A DNA stretch of 29,473 nt from contig DATKWV010000222.1 of the NCBI GenBank assembly GCA_035529405.1, forward strand, positions 1-29,473, in the 5' to 3' direction. Of this stretch, positions 7,139 to 15,901 are shown one piece after another; the first letter of the stretch is position 1; every line of letters starts with the position of its first letter. The translations under genes and the position numbers were made by a program. This stretch comes from DATKWV01 sp035529405. GTDB lineage: Bacteria; Planctomycetota; Phycisphaerae; Sedimentisphaerales; Anaerobacaceae. The notes beneath the pieces were generated by a model. The model was not told the DNA's origin and made no database searches. It worked only from the letters and a program-made list of their open reading frames with translations.

Positions 7139-8146
7139 ATGTTCACGAATGTCTCAATAATCGGTGACGGCGCGATGGGCACAGTTCTGGCTATGCTGCT
7201 GTGCGAGAAAAACATACGCGTTCGTATATGGGGGTATGACGCCGAACAGCTCAAACAGATAGAAGTGTCCCGTGAGAACAAGAAATTTCTACCCGGCTAT
7301 AAACTTGCGCCTGCGATAAAGTTCGAGGCGCACGACAGCCGGATAATGGACGGGGCCGATTTGCTCGTATCCGCTGTGCCCTGTCAATACATCCGTGCGG
7401 TCTTCGGGAGACTGAAGGATTATGTCCCTTCGGGTATCTGTATCGTCTCGGTTACAAAGGGCATCGAGAACGGCACTTTGCTGCGGCCTACTGAGATTAT
7501 TGCCGGTCTGCTGGGCGACAAGGAAAAATCCGGACACGCTTACGCGGCCCTTTCCGGGCCGACCATTGCCGACGAGCTGGCAAGAAAGCTGCCGGCAACG
7601 GCGACGGCTGCGTGTGTGGATGAGCAGCCGGCGGCAAAAGTCCAATACACCTTCTCTGCGAGGTGGCTGCGGGTTTATACAAATACCGACATTATCGGTG
7701 TGGAGCTGGCCGGTGCGATGAAAAATATTATCGCCATCGCCGCAGGAGTTTTAGACGGCACAGGGGCCGGCGACAATGCAAAGGCCGCCCTGTTAAGCAG
7801 AGGCCTGGCGGAGATAACACGGCTGGGAGTCGCATGCGGCGCAAAGGCTGAAACATTCGCAGGATTAGCAGGTCTTGGCGACTTAGTAACAACCTGTATT
7901 TCACCCAGCGGCAGAAACCGTTCCTTCGGAGAAAGGCTGGGCAAAGGTCTGACGGTGCAGCAGGCCCAGCGAGCCACCGAATCGGTTATTGAGGGCATTT
8001 CGACCTGCAAATCGGTTGTGACCTTAGCCGGCCGGCACAATGTTGAAATGCCCATTACGCGCGCGGTTTATGAGGTTTTGTTCGAGGACAAACCGGTGGC
8101 ACAGGCAATTGACGAATTAATGGTGCGCCAGCTCAAAGCCGAATAA
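7139..8146 (+). CDS. gpsA: NAD(P)-dependent glycerol-3-phosphate dehydrogenase
   Basis: Reduces dihydroxyacetone phosphate to sn-glycerol 3-phosphate for phospholipid synthesis, in the cytoplasm. From the start used here the protein is 335 aa, normal for GpsA. It opens with the Rossmann loop VSIIGDGAMGT, contains the catalytic-lysine segment ELAGAMKNIIAIAAG near residue 180-194, and the signature GLAGLGDLVTTCISPSGRNR near 238-257. An upstream in-frame ATG at 7091 would add 16 residues (MTVCLRAQP...) with no family counterpart, so the ATG at 7139 is preferred even though neither start has a good SD. Translation may depend on coupling with hflX upstream. Confidence 0.95.
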   Translation: MFTNVSIIGDGAMGTVLAMLLCEKNIRVRIWGYDAEQLKQIEVSRENKKFLPGYKLAPAIKFEAHDSRIMDGADLLVSAVPCQYIRAVFGRLKDYVPSGICIVSVTKGIENGTLLRPTEIIAGLLGDKEKSGHAYAALSGPTIADELARKLPATATAACVDEQPAAKVQYTFSARWLRVYTNTDIIGVELAGAMKNIIAIAAGVLDGTGAGDNAKAALLSRGLAEITRLGVACGAKAETFAGLAGLGDLVTTCISPSGRNRSFGERLGKGLTVQQAQRATESVIEGISTCKSVVTLAGRHNVEMPITRAVYEVLFEDKPVAQAIDELMVRQLKAE

Positions 8147-8501
8147 AGCATCCCGTGTTTTTCCTGTGTGCCGAAACCAGCCCGTAGGACCATCAAAATT
8201 TTCGCGACCCCGGCAAGAATCATCGACCGATAATGTTTCTACAGCTGGCAAACTGAATCGTTCCGTCCCGCCTGGCAGGTCAAATAAAAAGGTTTTATCG
8301 GAAGCAGCGATTTAGGCGTCTGCCGGCAGATAGCGTGTTGATTTCAGGTCGATTACTAAGCGTGTGATTTTTTTTGCCGGTTGGCTATCGAGAGGTTTGT
8401 TTCCTATATTTTACTTATGGACCATCCGCAGGGTGGATAGAAATTCAGCCTGTGGGAAATTAACTATTTTATTTTTGGATGAGGGGGTAACGGGTTAAGC
8501 G
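8147..8501. other. Intergenic region upstream of the pilus operon
   Basis: About 355 bases without a gene. It contains a 12-bp palindrome TCTGCCGGCAGA at 8319-8330, a likely promoter at 8381-8410 and a small hairpin CCATCC-GCA-GGGTGG in the leader at about 8422-8436. No sigma54 GG-N10-GC element was found. I could not match the leader to a c-di-GMP riboswitch. Confidence 0.5.
8381..8410 (+). promoter_or_regulatory. Candidate sigma70 promoter of the pil operon
   Basis: TTGGCT at 8381-8386, an 18-base spacer and TATATT at 8405-8410, about 85 bases before pilM. This is the best match in the gap; the -35 has 4 of 6 consensus bases. Confidence 0.45.
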
Positions 8502-9542
8502 ATGAACATAATGCAAACGATACCGAAGGGATTTGAATTTCTCAAAAGCCGCGCTGATTCCGGGGGCGGGACATTGAAGCGCAGCGCCAAACATTGCGCT
8601 ATCGGCCTGGATATGGAAGATAACGTTCTGAAAATGGTTCAGGTCGAAAGCAGCGACAAAGGCATAAGTCTTGTTGCGGGCGGTCATGAAAGTCTGCCGG
8701 CTTATGTCAAACCTGATACGGTTGAATGGCAGAAATGGGCCATTGAAGCCATTAAAGGTATAATGTCAAAGGCCAAGTTCCGTGGTAAAGATGTAGTAGC
8801 TGCAATGCCCGCAGGGGAAATGTTTATTGAGCACGTGAAATTACCGGCCGGCGGAAACACCGAAGGCGAAAATACGGCTGACGATACCGCCGAGCAATTG
8901 CCGGAATCGGTGCTGGCAAAAATAAAACAGAAAATGCCTTTTGAAATTAGCGATGCAATCATAAAGTGCATGCCGACCGAACAGGACAACGGGATTGTGG
9001 TAGCGGTCGAACGCGAAAAAATCAACAGACACCTGGCGATATTCGAGAAGGCCGGGGTTCATATCAGGTCTATGGGTATCTGGCCGGTGGCGTTGAAAAA
9101 AATTTATACAAGCCTGTTCGGCAGGCGAAAAGACGACAGGAGCGTGGTCATTCAACTGGTTGACGTCAAGGCCGATTGCACAAATGTGGCAATTTGCCGG
9201 CACGAGAACCTTCTTTTTGCGCATTCGCTGGCGATAGGAGCAAACCAGTTGGAGCTGGGCAAGGATGAAACAACAACGAAACTGGCCGGCGAATTATCCG
9301 GCTGCTGCCGGCAGTTAGCCGCAATGCAGCGGGACTGCCAGGTGGAACGTTTGATTTTCCTTTCCGGTCCGACAGTGGACAGACGTATATACACATCGGT
9401 AGCAAAGCAGCTGGAGATACCCTCGCAGATGGGTGACATACTTAAGGCTCTGCAATGGTCGCTGCCGTGGGACCAGGTGGGGATAGACAGAAGGGCATGC
9501 AAAGTGAATTGGGCTGCGGCGTGCGGCCTGAGCTTGTCTTAA
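8502..9542 (+). CDS. pilM: Type IV pilus assembly protein PilM (actin-like)
   Basis: A 346-aa PilM-family ATPase with the actin-like fold. It sits on the cytoplasmic face and binds the N-terminal peptide of PilN, linking the motor to the inner-membrane alignment complex. Visible features are the phosphate-1 strand AIGLDMEDNVLKMVQVE near residues 31-47, the helix WAIEAIKGIMSKAKFRGKDV then VAAMPAGEMFIEHVKLP typical of PilM, the segment KIKQKMPFEISDAI, and a second phosphate-type region VIQLVDVKADCTNVAICRHE near 213-232. ATG 8502 follows a G-rich stretch (GAGGGGGTAACGGG) that can serve as SD; an alternative ATG at 8511 is possible. It is the first gene of the operon, and pilN starts 17 bases after its stop. 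Confidence 0.88.
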   Translation: MNIMQTIPKGFEFLKSRADSGGGTLKRSAKHCAIGLDMEDNVLKMVQVESSDKGISLVAGGHESLPAYVKPDTVEWQKWAIEAIKGIMSKAKFRGKDVVAAMPAGEMFIEHVKLPAGGNTEGENTADDTAEQLPESVLAKIKQKMPFEISDAIIKCMPTEQDNGIVVAVEREKINRHLAIFEKAGVHIRSMGIWPVALKKIYTSLFGRRKDDRSVVIQLVDVKADCTNVAICRHENLLFAHSLAIGANQLELGKDETTTKLAGELSGCCRQLAAMQRDCQVERLIFLSGPTVDRRIYTSVAKQLEIPSQMGDILKALQWSLPWDQVGIDRRACKVNWAAACGLSLS

Positions 9543-9559
9543 AAAAGGCGGGTGAAAAA

Positions 9560-10255
9560 ATGCTTAACATAAATTTTGTACCTGAAGAATACATTGAAAA
9601 CAGCAAATCGTTCAGGACAAACCTGATTTACCTTGCGATGCTTGCAGTTGTTATGCTGGGTCTGGGCGGCTCTTTCGCGATTACCAAGATAAGACAAAGA
9701 GGTCTTGCTGCAAAAGAGAAAGTGTTAAATGCGAAAATGGCGGAGGCGCAGGAGTCGATAAAAAAATTCGAGCAGCTTCAGCAGGATCGCTCCAAAATGA
9801 TGAAGGCGGCACTTACGACAACCGAGCTGCTGGAGCCGGTACCCAGAAGTGTGCTGCTGGCATCTGTGACCAACAGCCTGCCGATGGGCGTATCGCTGTC
9901 CAAGCTCAAGCTGGTGCAAAGACAGCCGCAGGGCCAGCGTAATTCGAACAGTTCGGCAAGCAAGTACGCGAGGGTACAGGCTGAAAAAACAAAGACACAA
10001 TCAAAATCGGCTGAGAAGCTACTGGAAACATCCATAGACATCGAGGGTTTTGCCGCCAGTGACATCCAGGTCGCTGCCTATATACAAAAGCTCGGTGAGT
10101 GCGAACTTCTGGATAATGTGTCACTGGTGGAGTCAAGCAGCAATAGCGTTAAATCACAAACGGACAGTTCGCTGAGGCATTTCAAGCTTACGGCCATGCT
10201 CGGTACGGATGTTGAGATAACCGCCTCAAGCGTTGAACGTATCGCCCGTCGGTAA
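9560..10255 (+). CDS. pilN: PilN-like type IV pilus alignment protein
   Basis: A 231-aa bitopic inner-membrane protein. The short cytoplasmic N-terminus MLNINFVPEEYIENSK corresponds to the PilN peptide (usually INLLPxR) that docks into PilM. One membrane helix follows (TNLIYLAMLAVVMLGLGGSF, about residues 19-40), then a coiled-coil of roughly 35 residues (RGLAAKEKVLNAKMAEAQES...), then a ferredoxin-like periplasmic domain starting near LLEPVPRSVLLASVTNSLP. A charged Gln/Ser/Lys-rich insert lies near residues 118-152. The start at 9560 is set by an AAAGGCGGGTG SD and by the family N-terminus. It heterodimerises with PilO in known systems. The fairly divergent sequence lowers confidence in naming, but gene order is decisive. 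Confidence 0.82.
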   Translation: MLNINFVPEEYIENSKSFRTNLIYLAMLAVVMLGLGGSFAITKIRQRGLAAKEKVLNAKMAEAQESIKKFEQLQQDRSKMMKAALTTTELLEPVPRSVLLASVTNSLPMGVSLSKLKLVQRQPQGQRNSNSSASKYARVQAEKTKTQSKSAEKLLETSIDIEGFAASDIQVAAYIQKLGECELLDNVSLVESSSNSVKSQTDSSLRHFKLTAMLGTDVEITASSVERIARR

Positions 10256-10281
10256 TGATAGTTGCGGGAAAGGGGACAATT

Positions 10282-10818
10282 ATGACAAGTACCATTAGAA
10301 AAATCGTGTTCTTCTTTTTGCTGGCGGGGATACTCGTTGCCGGCTACCGGTATATGATAAAACCGGCAAACCGCCACTTAGGGGAAGCCCAAAAACGGCT
10401 TGCGACGAAACAGGCGAAATTAAGCGAGTTTGAAAGAGCCACAGCAGCCGTGGACGACCTGACCAAAAAGCTCGAGCAACTGGAAGAGGCGGTTCGGTTC
10501 TTCGAAAGCAAGCTGCCGCCGGAAAGTGAAATCGACCAGGTGCTCAGAGACGTAACGGTAATCGCGCAGAAACACGGCTTAAGGTGTAAAACAATCAAGG
10601 CGTTGAAAAGAACCAACAACAACGGCTATGTCGAACAGCCGCTGCAAATGCAGCTTGCAGGCGATTTTAACGCATTTTACTGTTTTCTGCTGGAACTCGA
10701 GCAGCTTCCGAGAATTATAAAAATCCGGGAGCTGGATTTGCAAAAGCAGCAAGCCGATGACGGGCAGATACAGGTAGATTTTGTGGTCAGGATATTTTTC
10801 GAGAATAAAACAGTCTAA
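10282..10818 (+). CDS. pilO: PilO-like type IV pilus alignment protein
   Basis: A 178-aa bitopic protein: a short cytoplasmic end, a membrane helix at about residues 6-25 (IVFFFLLAGILVAGYRYM), a coiled-coil at about 30-70 (LGEAQKRLATKQAKLSEFE, then DDLTKKLEQLEEAVRFFESK), and a periplasmic domain with the PilO pattern LPPESEIDQVLRDVTVIAQK followed by LQMQLAGDFNAFYCFLLELE and PRIIKIRELDL. It pairs with PilN. Start ATG 10282 has AGGGGA at 10271-10276. The spacing of 26 bases after pilN indicates co-transcription. Confidence 0.87.
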   Translation: MTSTIRKIVFFFLLAGILVAGYRYMIKPANRHLGEAQKRLATKQAKLSEFERATAAVDDLTKKLEQLEEAVRFFESKLPPESEIDQVLRDVTVIAQKHGLRCKTIKALKRTNNNGYVEQPLQMQLAGDFNAFYCFLLELEQLPRIIKIRELDLQKQQADDGQIQVDFVVRIFFENKTV

Positions 10819-10860
10819 GTTGTAGTTAATAACAATTAAAACCTGTTAGGGAGCTTGACG

Positions 10861-11562
10861 ATGTTATCTTTTCAACAGGAACAAGAGCCTGGAGGCGCGC
10901 TCGAGAGCATCGGGGAGGACACACAGGAGCATTCGGCGCCCGAGACCAACCAGCGGCCGGACAGCGAGGGCCAAGAACAGCAGTACCTGTCCGTAAATAC
11001 AAAAAGTAAAAGCGCACGTAAAACCACGATACTGCTGGCTGCCTGCTTCGGTATCGGCCTTTTGGCTCTTTTGTTTATGATAAAGACCAGCACACCGCAG
11101 AAGGCCGCCGCCAACAGCAAAAAGGCCCAGAGCGAACAGGCACAAATCGAAAAGGCCATCGCCGAACTTACCGGCATAAGAACCGAGACCTTCAGCAGTG
11201 TCGAGCAAATAGTGGACAAGTTTCACGAGTTTTCACAGGTAAAACAGGTAAAGCTCAGGGAATTGGTGAAGAATCCCTTCAAGACAGAGGTTTTTTTGTC
11301 AGGGGCAAAACATAGTGAAGAAACCGATTCCGATATCCTCGCGAACCAGCTGGCGCAGCAGGCGCAGAAGCTGAAGCTGCTGGCAATCATGCAGCGAGGC
11401 GAGAACAAATGCTGCATGATAGGCGACTATATCCTCCGCGAGGGCGATTCCATAGGGGGCTTTACCGTTCAGCAAATCAAAGACGATTTCGTGATGCTCC
11501 AAAGCCAGTATCAAAATGACAATTCTTTCGGAACACAAATAGTGTTGAGACTGTCGGAATGA
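10861..11562 (+). CDS. PilP/GspC-like alignment protein
   Basis: A 233-aa protein with an acidic, Gln/Glu-rich cytoplasmic N-terminus (1-50), one membrane helix at about 56-74 (TILLAACFGIGLLALLFMI), a linker, and a C-terminal region whose pattern (LKLLAIMQRGENKCCMIGDY, then ILREGDSIGGFTVQQI and a VMLQ strand) matches the small beta domain of PilP and the HR domain of GspC. That domain contacts the secretin in both machines. PilP is normally a lipoprotein; here there is a transmembrane helix instead and no lipobox, which is GspC-like. AGGGAG at 10848-10853 selects ATG 10861 over the in-frame TTG at 10855. It lies between pilO and pilB, as expected. Confidence 0.72.
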   Translation: MLSFQQEQEPGGALESIGEDTQEHSAPETNQRPDSEGQEQQYLSVNTKSKSARKTTILLAACFGIGLLALLFMIKTSTPQKAAANSKKAQSEQAQIEKAIAELTGIRTETFSSVEQIVDKFHEFSQVKQVKLRELVKNPFKTEVFLSGAKHSEETDSDILANQLAQQAQKLKLLAIMQRGENKCCMIGDYILREGDSIGGFTVQQIKDDFVMLQSQYQNDNSFGTQIVLRLSE

Positions 11563-11580
11563 AATTTACGGGCTTAAACT

Positions 11581-13401
11581 GTGAATAAAAAATGTCGGCA
11601 AAATGATGTTGAAGTGCCCATACCGGGTCTCAGCGACCTGTATGTTCCGACGGAGACGGCCAAATCCCTTTCGCGTGACATTCTTGATGTTCTTCTGGAT
11701 ACGGGCAAAATCACGCCGCAGATTCGCAACGACTTTCACCAGCTTCAGTCCCAGAAGCGACGTACGAACCCGGAGACATACCTGCTGGAAAAGCGACTGG
11801 TAACAGGTGAGGACATCCTCGAAGCAAAGGCAAAGCTGTACGATATGGAGGTTCGGCATATAGACGCCAAGGCCATAGACAAGGAAGTTTTCCAAAAGGC
11901 CGGACTGGATATTAATTTCATAAGATGCAATAACATGGCACCGGTCGCAATCGAAGAAGATACTCTCGTGCTGGCAACTTGCGACCCTGCAAATGTCTTC
12001 GCAATTGACGAGGTAAAAGCCCATACGCAGATGAACGTCAAGACCGTGGTCTGCAGCGGCGAAGACATCGAAGCGGTGTGCAGTTTGCTTGAGCAGGCCA
12101 GCGACAACAGCAACGTTAATGATATTATCAGCGATATGACGGAAGTCGAGGTCGTTCAGGACCAGCAGCGTGACGTCGAAGACCTCGAAAAAATGGCCGG
12201 TCAGTCGCCGGTCATTAAATTCGTGAACTATATTATCAGCAATGCCGTCAGGGAGGGGGCCAGTGACATCCATATCGAGCCCAAAGAGAAAATCACCAAA
12301 ATACGCTATCGAATAGACGGCGTATTGTTCAAATTGATGCAGTCGCCGTTAAAAATGCATCCTGCCGTGGTTTCGCGTGTTAAAATCATGTCCAACCTGG
12401 ATATTTCAGAAAGAAGACTGCCTCAGGACGGCAAAATTTCGGTTATCGTCAACCGCAGAGGAATTGACCTGAGAATTTCGACACTGCCGACAAATCACGG
12501 GGAGAAGGTTGTTATCCGAATTCTGGACAGCAAATCGATTACTCGCGGACTCGAACAGCTCGGTATGGAACCCGATGTAACGGCCACTTTCGGCAAGCAG
12601 ATAGCGCTGCCGCACGGCATTCTTCTTGTTACGGGCCCGACCGGTTCAGGCAAAAGCACCACTTTATATTCGGCGCTTAACCAAATGGACGGAGAAACAT
12701 TGAACGTCTCTACTGTCGAGGACCCGGTGGAATATGAGCTGGACTTCTGCAACCAGGTACAGATTAACGAAAACATCGGGCTTGACTTTGCCTCGGCGCT
12801 GAGAAGTTTGCTGCGGCAGGACCCAGACGTAATAATGATTGGAGAAATCCGGGATAACGAAACGGCCCGCATCGCCGTTCAGGCGGCACTGACGGGACAC
12901 CTGGTATTATCAACACTGCATACCAATGACGCGGCCAGCAGTATTACAAGACTGGTTAACATAGGTATTGACCCGTACCTGATAGCCGCCTCGCTGAATG
13001 CGGTGCTGGCTCAGCGATTGGTCAGGAAAATCTGTCCCAAATGCAAACAGCCGTATAAGGCCGGCGACGAATTTTGCCGCGGTAATTTGAAGAATTACAA
13101 GCTGGGTTCGCAAAAACTGTTTCATGGCGCAGGCTGCAAGCAATGCAGAAACAGCGGCTACACCGGGCGTATTGGTATTTATGAGCTGCTGGTAATCGAC
13201 GACCAATTCAGGGACCTGATTAACAAGGACCCCTCTGTCAACAATATGCGCCGTGTCTTCCAGGACAGCGGTTCAGATACCCTCTTTCAGGACGGTATAA
13301 AAAAAGCAAAGGCCGGCCTGACGACTATAGAGGAAGTGCTGAGGGTTACCGAAGTGTACGGCGACGAAGAAAACAAGGCTGCTGCCAAGAAAACAAACTA
13401 A
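11581..13401 (+). CDS. pilB: Type IV pilus extension ATPase PilB (GspE family)
   Basis: A 606-aa GspE/PilB hexameric ATPase that powers pilus polymerisation at the cytoplasmic face. The N-terminal MshEN/T2SSE-N domain spans about residues 50-170 (VTGEDILEAKAKLYDMEV...; APVAIEEDTLVLATCDP). The core ATPase starts with SPVIKFVNYIISNAVREGAS and DIHIEP. It has Walker A GPTGSGKS (352-359), an Asp box, Walker B DPDVIMIGEIRD (414-425) and the His box LSTLHTNDA. The zinc-binding tetracysteine CPKC (485-488)...CKQC (519-522), typical of PilB and GspE, is intact. The start is GTG at 11581, 18 bases after the previous stop, with only a weak SD (ACGGG); no other early start exists. pilT follows after 54 bases. 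Confidence 0.95.
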   Translation: MNKKCRQNDVEVPIPGLSDLYVPTETAKSLSRDILDVLLDTGKITPQIRNDFHQLQSQKRRTNPETYLLEKRLVTGEDILEAKAKLYDMEVRHIDAKAIDKEVFQKAGLDINFIRCNNMAPVAIEEDTLVLATCDPANVFAIDEVKAHTQMNVKTVVCSGEDIEAVCSLLEQASDNSNVNDIISDMTEVEVVQDQQRDVEDLEKMAGQSPVIKFVNYIISNAVREGASDIHIEPKEKITKIRYRIDGVLFKLMQSPLKMHPAVVSRVKIMSNLDISERRLPQDGKISVIVNRRGIDLRISTLPTNHGEKVVIRILDSKSITRGLEQLGMEPDVTATFGKQIALPHGILLVTGPTGSGKSTTLYSALNQMDGETLNVSTVEDPVEYELDFCNQVQINENIGLDFASALRSLLRQDPDVIMIGEIRDNETARIAVQAALTGHLVLSTLHTNDAASSITRLVNIGIDPYLIAASLNAVLAQRLVRKICPKCKQPYKAGDEFCRGNLKNYKLGSQKLFHGAGCKQCRNSGYTGRIGIYELLVIDDQFRDLINKDPSVNNMRRVFQDSGSDTLFQDGIKKAKAGLTTIEEVLRVTEVYGDEENKAAAKKTN

Positions 13402-13455
13402 GAACAAAACAAATGCGTATCGGCAGATTAAACTGTTATAAAAGGACTCGCTGTT

Positions 13456-14556
13456 ATGAAAGACATAAAAGCCATACTTGCAAAGGCCATCGACCAGAAA
13501 GCCAGTGATATTCACATCAACGTGGGGATGCCGCCGGTGCTGCGAAAGAACACCGAGCTGATAACACTTGACGGCCATAACATCAGCGCCAAAGACGCAG
13601 AGGAAATGGTTCTGTCGATGGTCGGGCCGGAAAGGCTGGGCAAACTCAACGAGAACAGGGACCTGGATTTTTCGACGTCTGTTGAGGGAGGCCACCGGTT
13701 CCGCGTGAACGCTCACTATCAAAGAGACACAATCGCCATCGCATTGCGGGTAATCCCAAGTGAAGTACCTCAACTGGCCCAGTTAAACCTGCCGGCGATT
13801 GTCGGTGAACTGCCCTATCTGCCGAGGGGCCTGGTACTTGTAACGGGGCATACGGGTTCGGGCAAAAGCACCACTCTTGCGGCAATGATAGGACTGATAA
13901 ATTCCACGGTTAAAAAACGAATAATCACAATCGAAGACCCTGTCGAATACGCGATGGTCAACGATAAAAGCATGATTGAACAGCGGGAGATCGGTTCGGA
14001 TTGTCCCAATTTTTCATCGGGACTGCGGCATGCGCTGCGCCAGGACCCTGATATTCTCATGGTCGGAGAAATGCGTGACCTGGAAACCACCGGCGCAACA
14101 ATTACCGCTGCGGAAACCGGGCACCTTGTCTTCAGCACACTACACACAATCAATGCGCCGCAAACTATCGAACGTATAATCGACATCTACCCCGCCGGCC
14201 AACAGGACCAGATTCGTACGATGCTGGCGAATACGCTGCAGGCGGTCATTTCACAAACATTGTTTAAGCGTGTGGACAAACCTGGCATGGTCCCGTGCGC
14301 CGAAATACTTCTGTGCACGTCGGCGGTCAGAAACTGTATCCGCGAAAACCGGATATACGAAATCCCCAATATTATCGAGACCAGCCGCAAATTAGGTATG
14401 CAGAATCTCGACTATGCCATTGTCGATATGTACAACAAGGGTTTCATAGACAGAGAAGAAGCGATTACACGTTCAGGCAATCCGATGAAAATGGACAAGA
14501 CCTTATCGGCGCCTGATACGCATCAGCCGGTTGCCTGCAAAGCCGGCGTCGGTTGA
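13456..14556 (+). CDS. pilT: Type IV pilus retraction ATPase PilT
   Basis: A 366-aa retraction motor. Walker A reads GHTGSGKST (131-139), with His where most PilT proteins have Pro. Other landmarks are Walker B DPDILMVGEMRD, the His box STLHTINAPQTIERIIDIYP and, decisively, SAVRNCIRENRIYEI, which matches the C-terminal AIRNLIRE motif that separates PilT from PilB. There is no tetracysteine motif. The N-terminal PAS-like domain begins KAIDQKASDIHINVGMPPVL. AAGGA at 13442-13446 supports ATG 13456. Its presence implies a retractable, type IVa-like pilus rather than a plain type II secretion system. Confidence 0.95.
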   Translation: MKDIKAILAKAIDQKASDIHINVGMPPVLRKNTELITLDGHNISAKDAEEMVLSMVGPERLGKLNENRDLDFSTSVEGGHRFRVNAHYQRDTIAIALRVIPSEVPQLAQLNLPAIVGELPYLPRGLVLVTGHTGSGKSTTLAAMIGLINSTVKKRIITIEDPVEYAMVNDKSMIEQREIGSDCPNFSSGLRHALRQDPDILMVGEMRDLETTGATITAAETGHLVFSTLHTINAPQTIERIIDIYPAGQQDQIRTMLANTLQAVISQTLFKRVDKPGMVPCAEILLCTSAVRNCIRENRIYEIPNIIETSRKLGMQNLDYAIVDMYNKGFIDREEAITRSGNPMKMDKTLSAPDTHQPVACKAGVG

Positions 14557-14618
14557 CCGCAGCAGCGTTGAACTGAACCTTTTAACACACTGTTCGAATA
14601 TGAAAGGCGTGGTCAGAT

Positions 14619-15881
14619 ATGTCGGCATCAAAACAAGCTGTAACGGAAAAGTACGGTACTTCGGCTGAAACTGCGGATAATCCCGGTCTGCAGCACGAAC
14701 TGCAGGACGGCAATTTCGACATCCGCCGCGGCACCGGCTCGTCGGGCAGCGCAAAACCTGCCGGAGTGGATAAAAAACCCAGGTCAAAAAAGTCTCAGGA
14801 AACCGCCCTGCAGAAACTGCAGAACTTCAGAATCGAATTCGGCCCGAGCACAAAGGATATTTTAAATTTCACAAATCAAATGGCCGTTATGATCCGTGCC
14901 GGCATAAGTCTGCAGGATTCCCTTGAGTCAATCGCCGAACAAACAAAGAACCAGAAATTCAAGGCGGTAATAACCGACCTTAAGAACCGCATTGAGGGCG
15001 GACAAAGTTTCTCGCAGGCGCTTGCCGAACACCCGGCCATCTTCAGTAACCTTTATATAAATATGGTTGCCGCCGCCGAACTTTCGGGTTCTTTAAGCGA
15101 AATGCTGCAGAAGCTGCTGGAGTATCTCGACAACGAGGCTGAAACACGTTCACAGGTGAAGGGTGCTATGGTTTATCCGATTATTATCGCCGTTATGGCC
15201 ATATCGGTAACGCTTTTTCTGCTGTGTTTTGTTTTGCCGCGATTCACCGCGATATTCGTCGGCAAGGAACATTTATTGCCGACCCCTACAAAAATTTTGA
15301 TGGGCAGCAGTGCGTTCCTTCGCCACTGGTGGTTTATTCTGCTGCCGGGGGTCGGGGCCGCAATATGGGGATTCTGGCTGGCGATAGGTACAAAACCGGG
15401 CCGGTTATGGTGGGACAAGATAAAGCTGACCCTGCCGCTTATAAGTACCCTGTGCCGCAACCTCTACATAACAAGGGGCCTGCACACAATGGGCGTACTG
15501 ACTCGTGCGGGCGTACCTATTCTGAACACAATTTCCATAACCGCGCACATATCCGGAAATTCCCTGTATGAAAATATGTGGCTTAGCGTCCATGAGGACG
15601 TCCGCCAGGGCAAAAAAATCGCCGCCTCTCTTTTCCAATACAACCTTATGCCTTCAAGCGTGGTTCAGATGATTAGAAGCGGGGAAGATTCGGGCACCAT
15701 CAGTGACGTGCTCAGGGACCTTGCGGTCTATTACGCCCGGGAACTCAAAACCATTATCAAGACAGTAACGTCTATGATAGAACCTTTGATGATAGTTGCG
15801 ATGGGTTTTCTTGTGGGCTTTATAGCAATGAGTATAATTCTGCCAATATTCAAGATGTCCAGCGCAGTCGGCGGCAGATAG
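14619..15881 (+). CDS. pilC: Type IV pilus platform protein PilC (GspF family)
   Basis: A 420-aa polytopic inner-membrane protein on which the ATPases act. The first 70 residues are hydrophilic and low-complexity, an extension compared with minimal GspF. Two GspF repeats follow. The first runs from DILNFTNQMAVMIRAGISLQ to the membrane helix YPIIIAVMAISVTLFLLCFV. The second runs from RNLYITRGLHTMGVLTRAGV through MIRSGEDSGTISDVL to the last helix EPLMIVAMGFLVGFIAMSII. A middle helix lies near HWWFILLPGVGAAIWGFWLA. The start at 14619 follows AAAGG about a dozen bases upstream. Position after pilT and before the pilin-like genes fits a single operon. Confidence 0.94.
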   Translation: MSASKQAVTEKYGTSAETADNPGLQHELQDGNFDIRRGTGSSGSAKPAGVDKKPRSKKSQETALQKLQNFRIEFGPSTKDILNFTNQMAVMIRAGISLQDSLESIAEQTKNQKFKAVITDLKNRIEGGQSFSQALAEHPAIFSNLYINMVAAAELSGSLSEMLQKLLEYLDNEAETRSQVKGAMVYPIIIAVMAISVTLFLLCFVLPRFTAIFVGKEHLLPTPTKILMGSSAFLRHWWFILLPGVGAAIWGFWLAIGTKPGRLWWDKIKLTLPLISTLCRNLYITRGLHTMGVLTRAGVPILNTISITAHISGNSLYENMWLSVHEDVRQGKKIAASLFQYNLMPSSVVQMIRSGEDSGTISDVLRDLAVYYARELKTIIKTVTSMIEPLMIVAMGFLVGFIAMSIILPIFKMSSAVGGR

Positions 15882-15901
15882 AATAATCACCGCAGGTGTA
15901 A

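Noticed and set aside
8147..8501. c-di-GMP riboswitch or sigma54 promoter before pilM
   Set aside because: I could not match the conserved riboswitch core or a GG-N10-GC element; only a palindrome and a sigma70-like promoter are visible.
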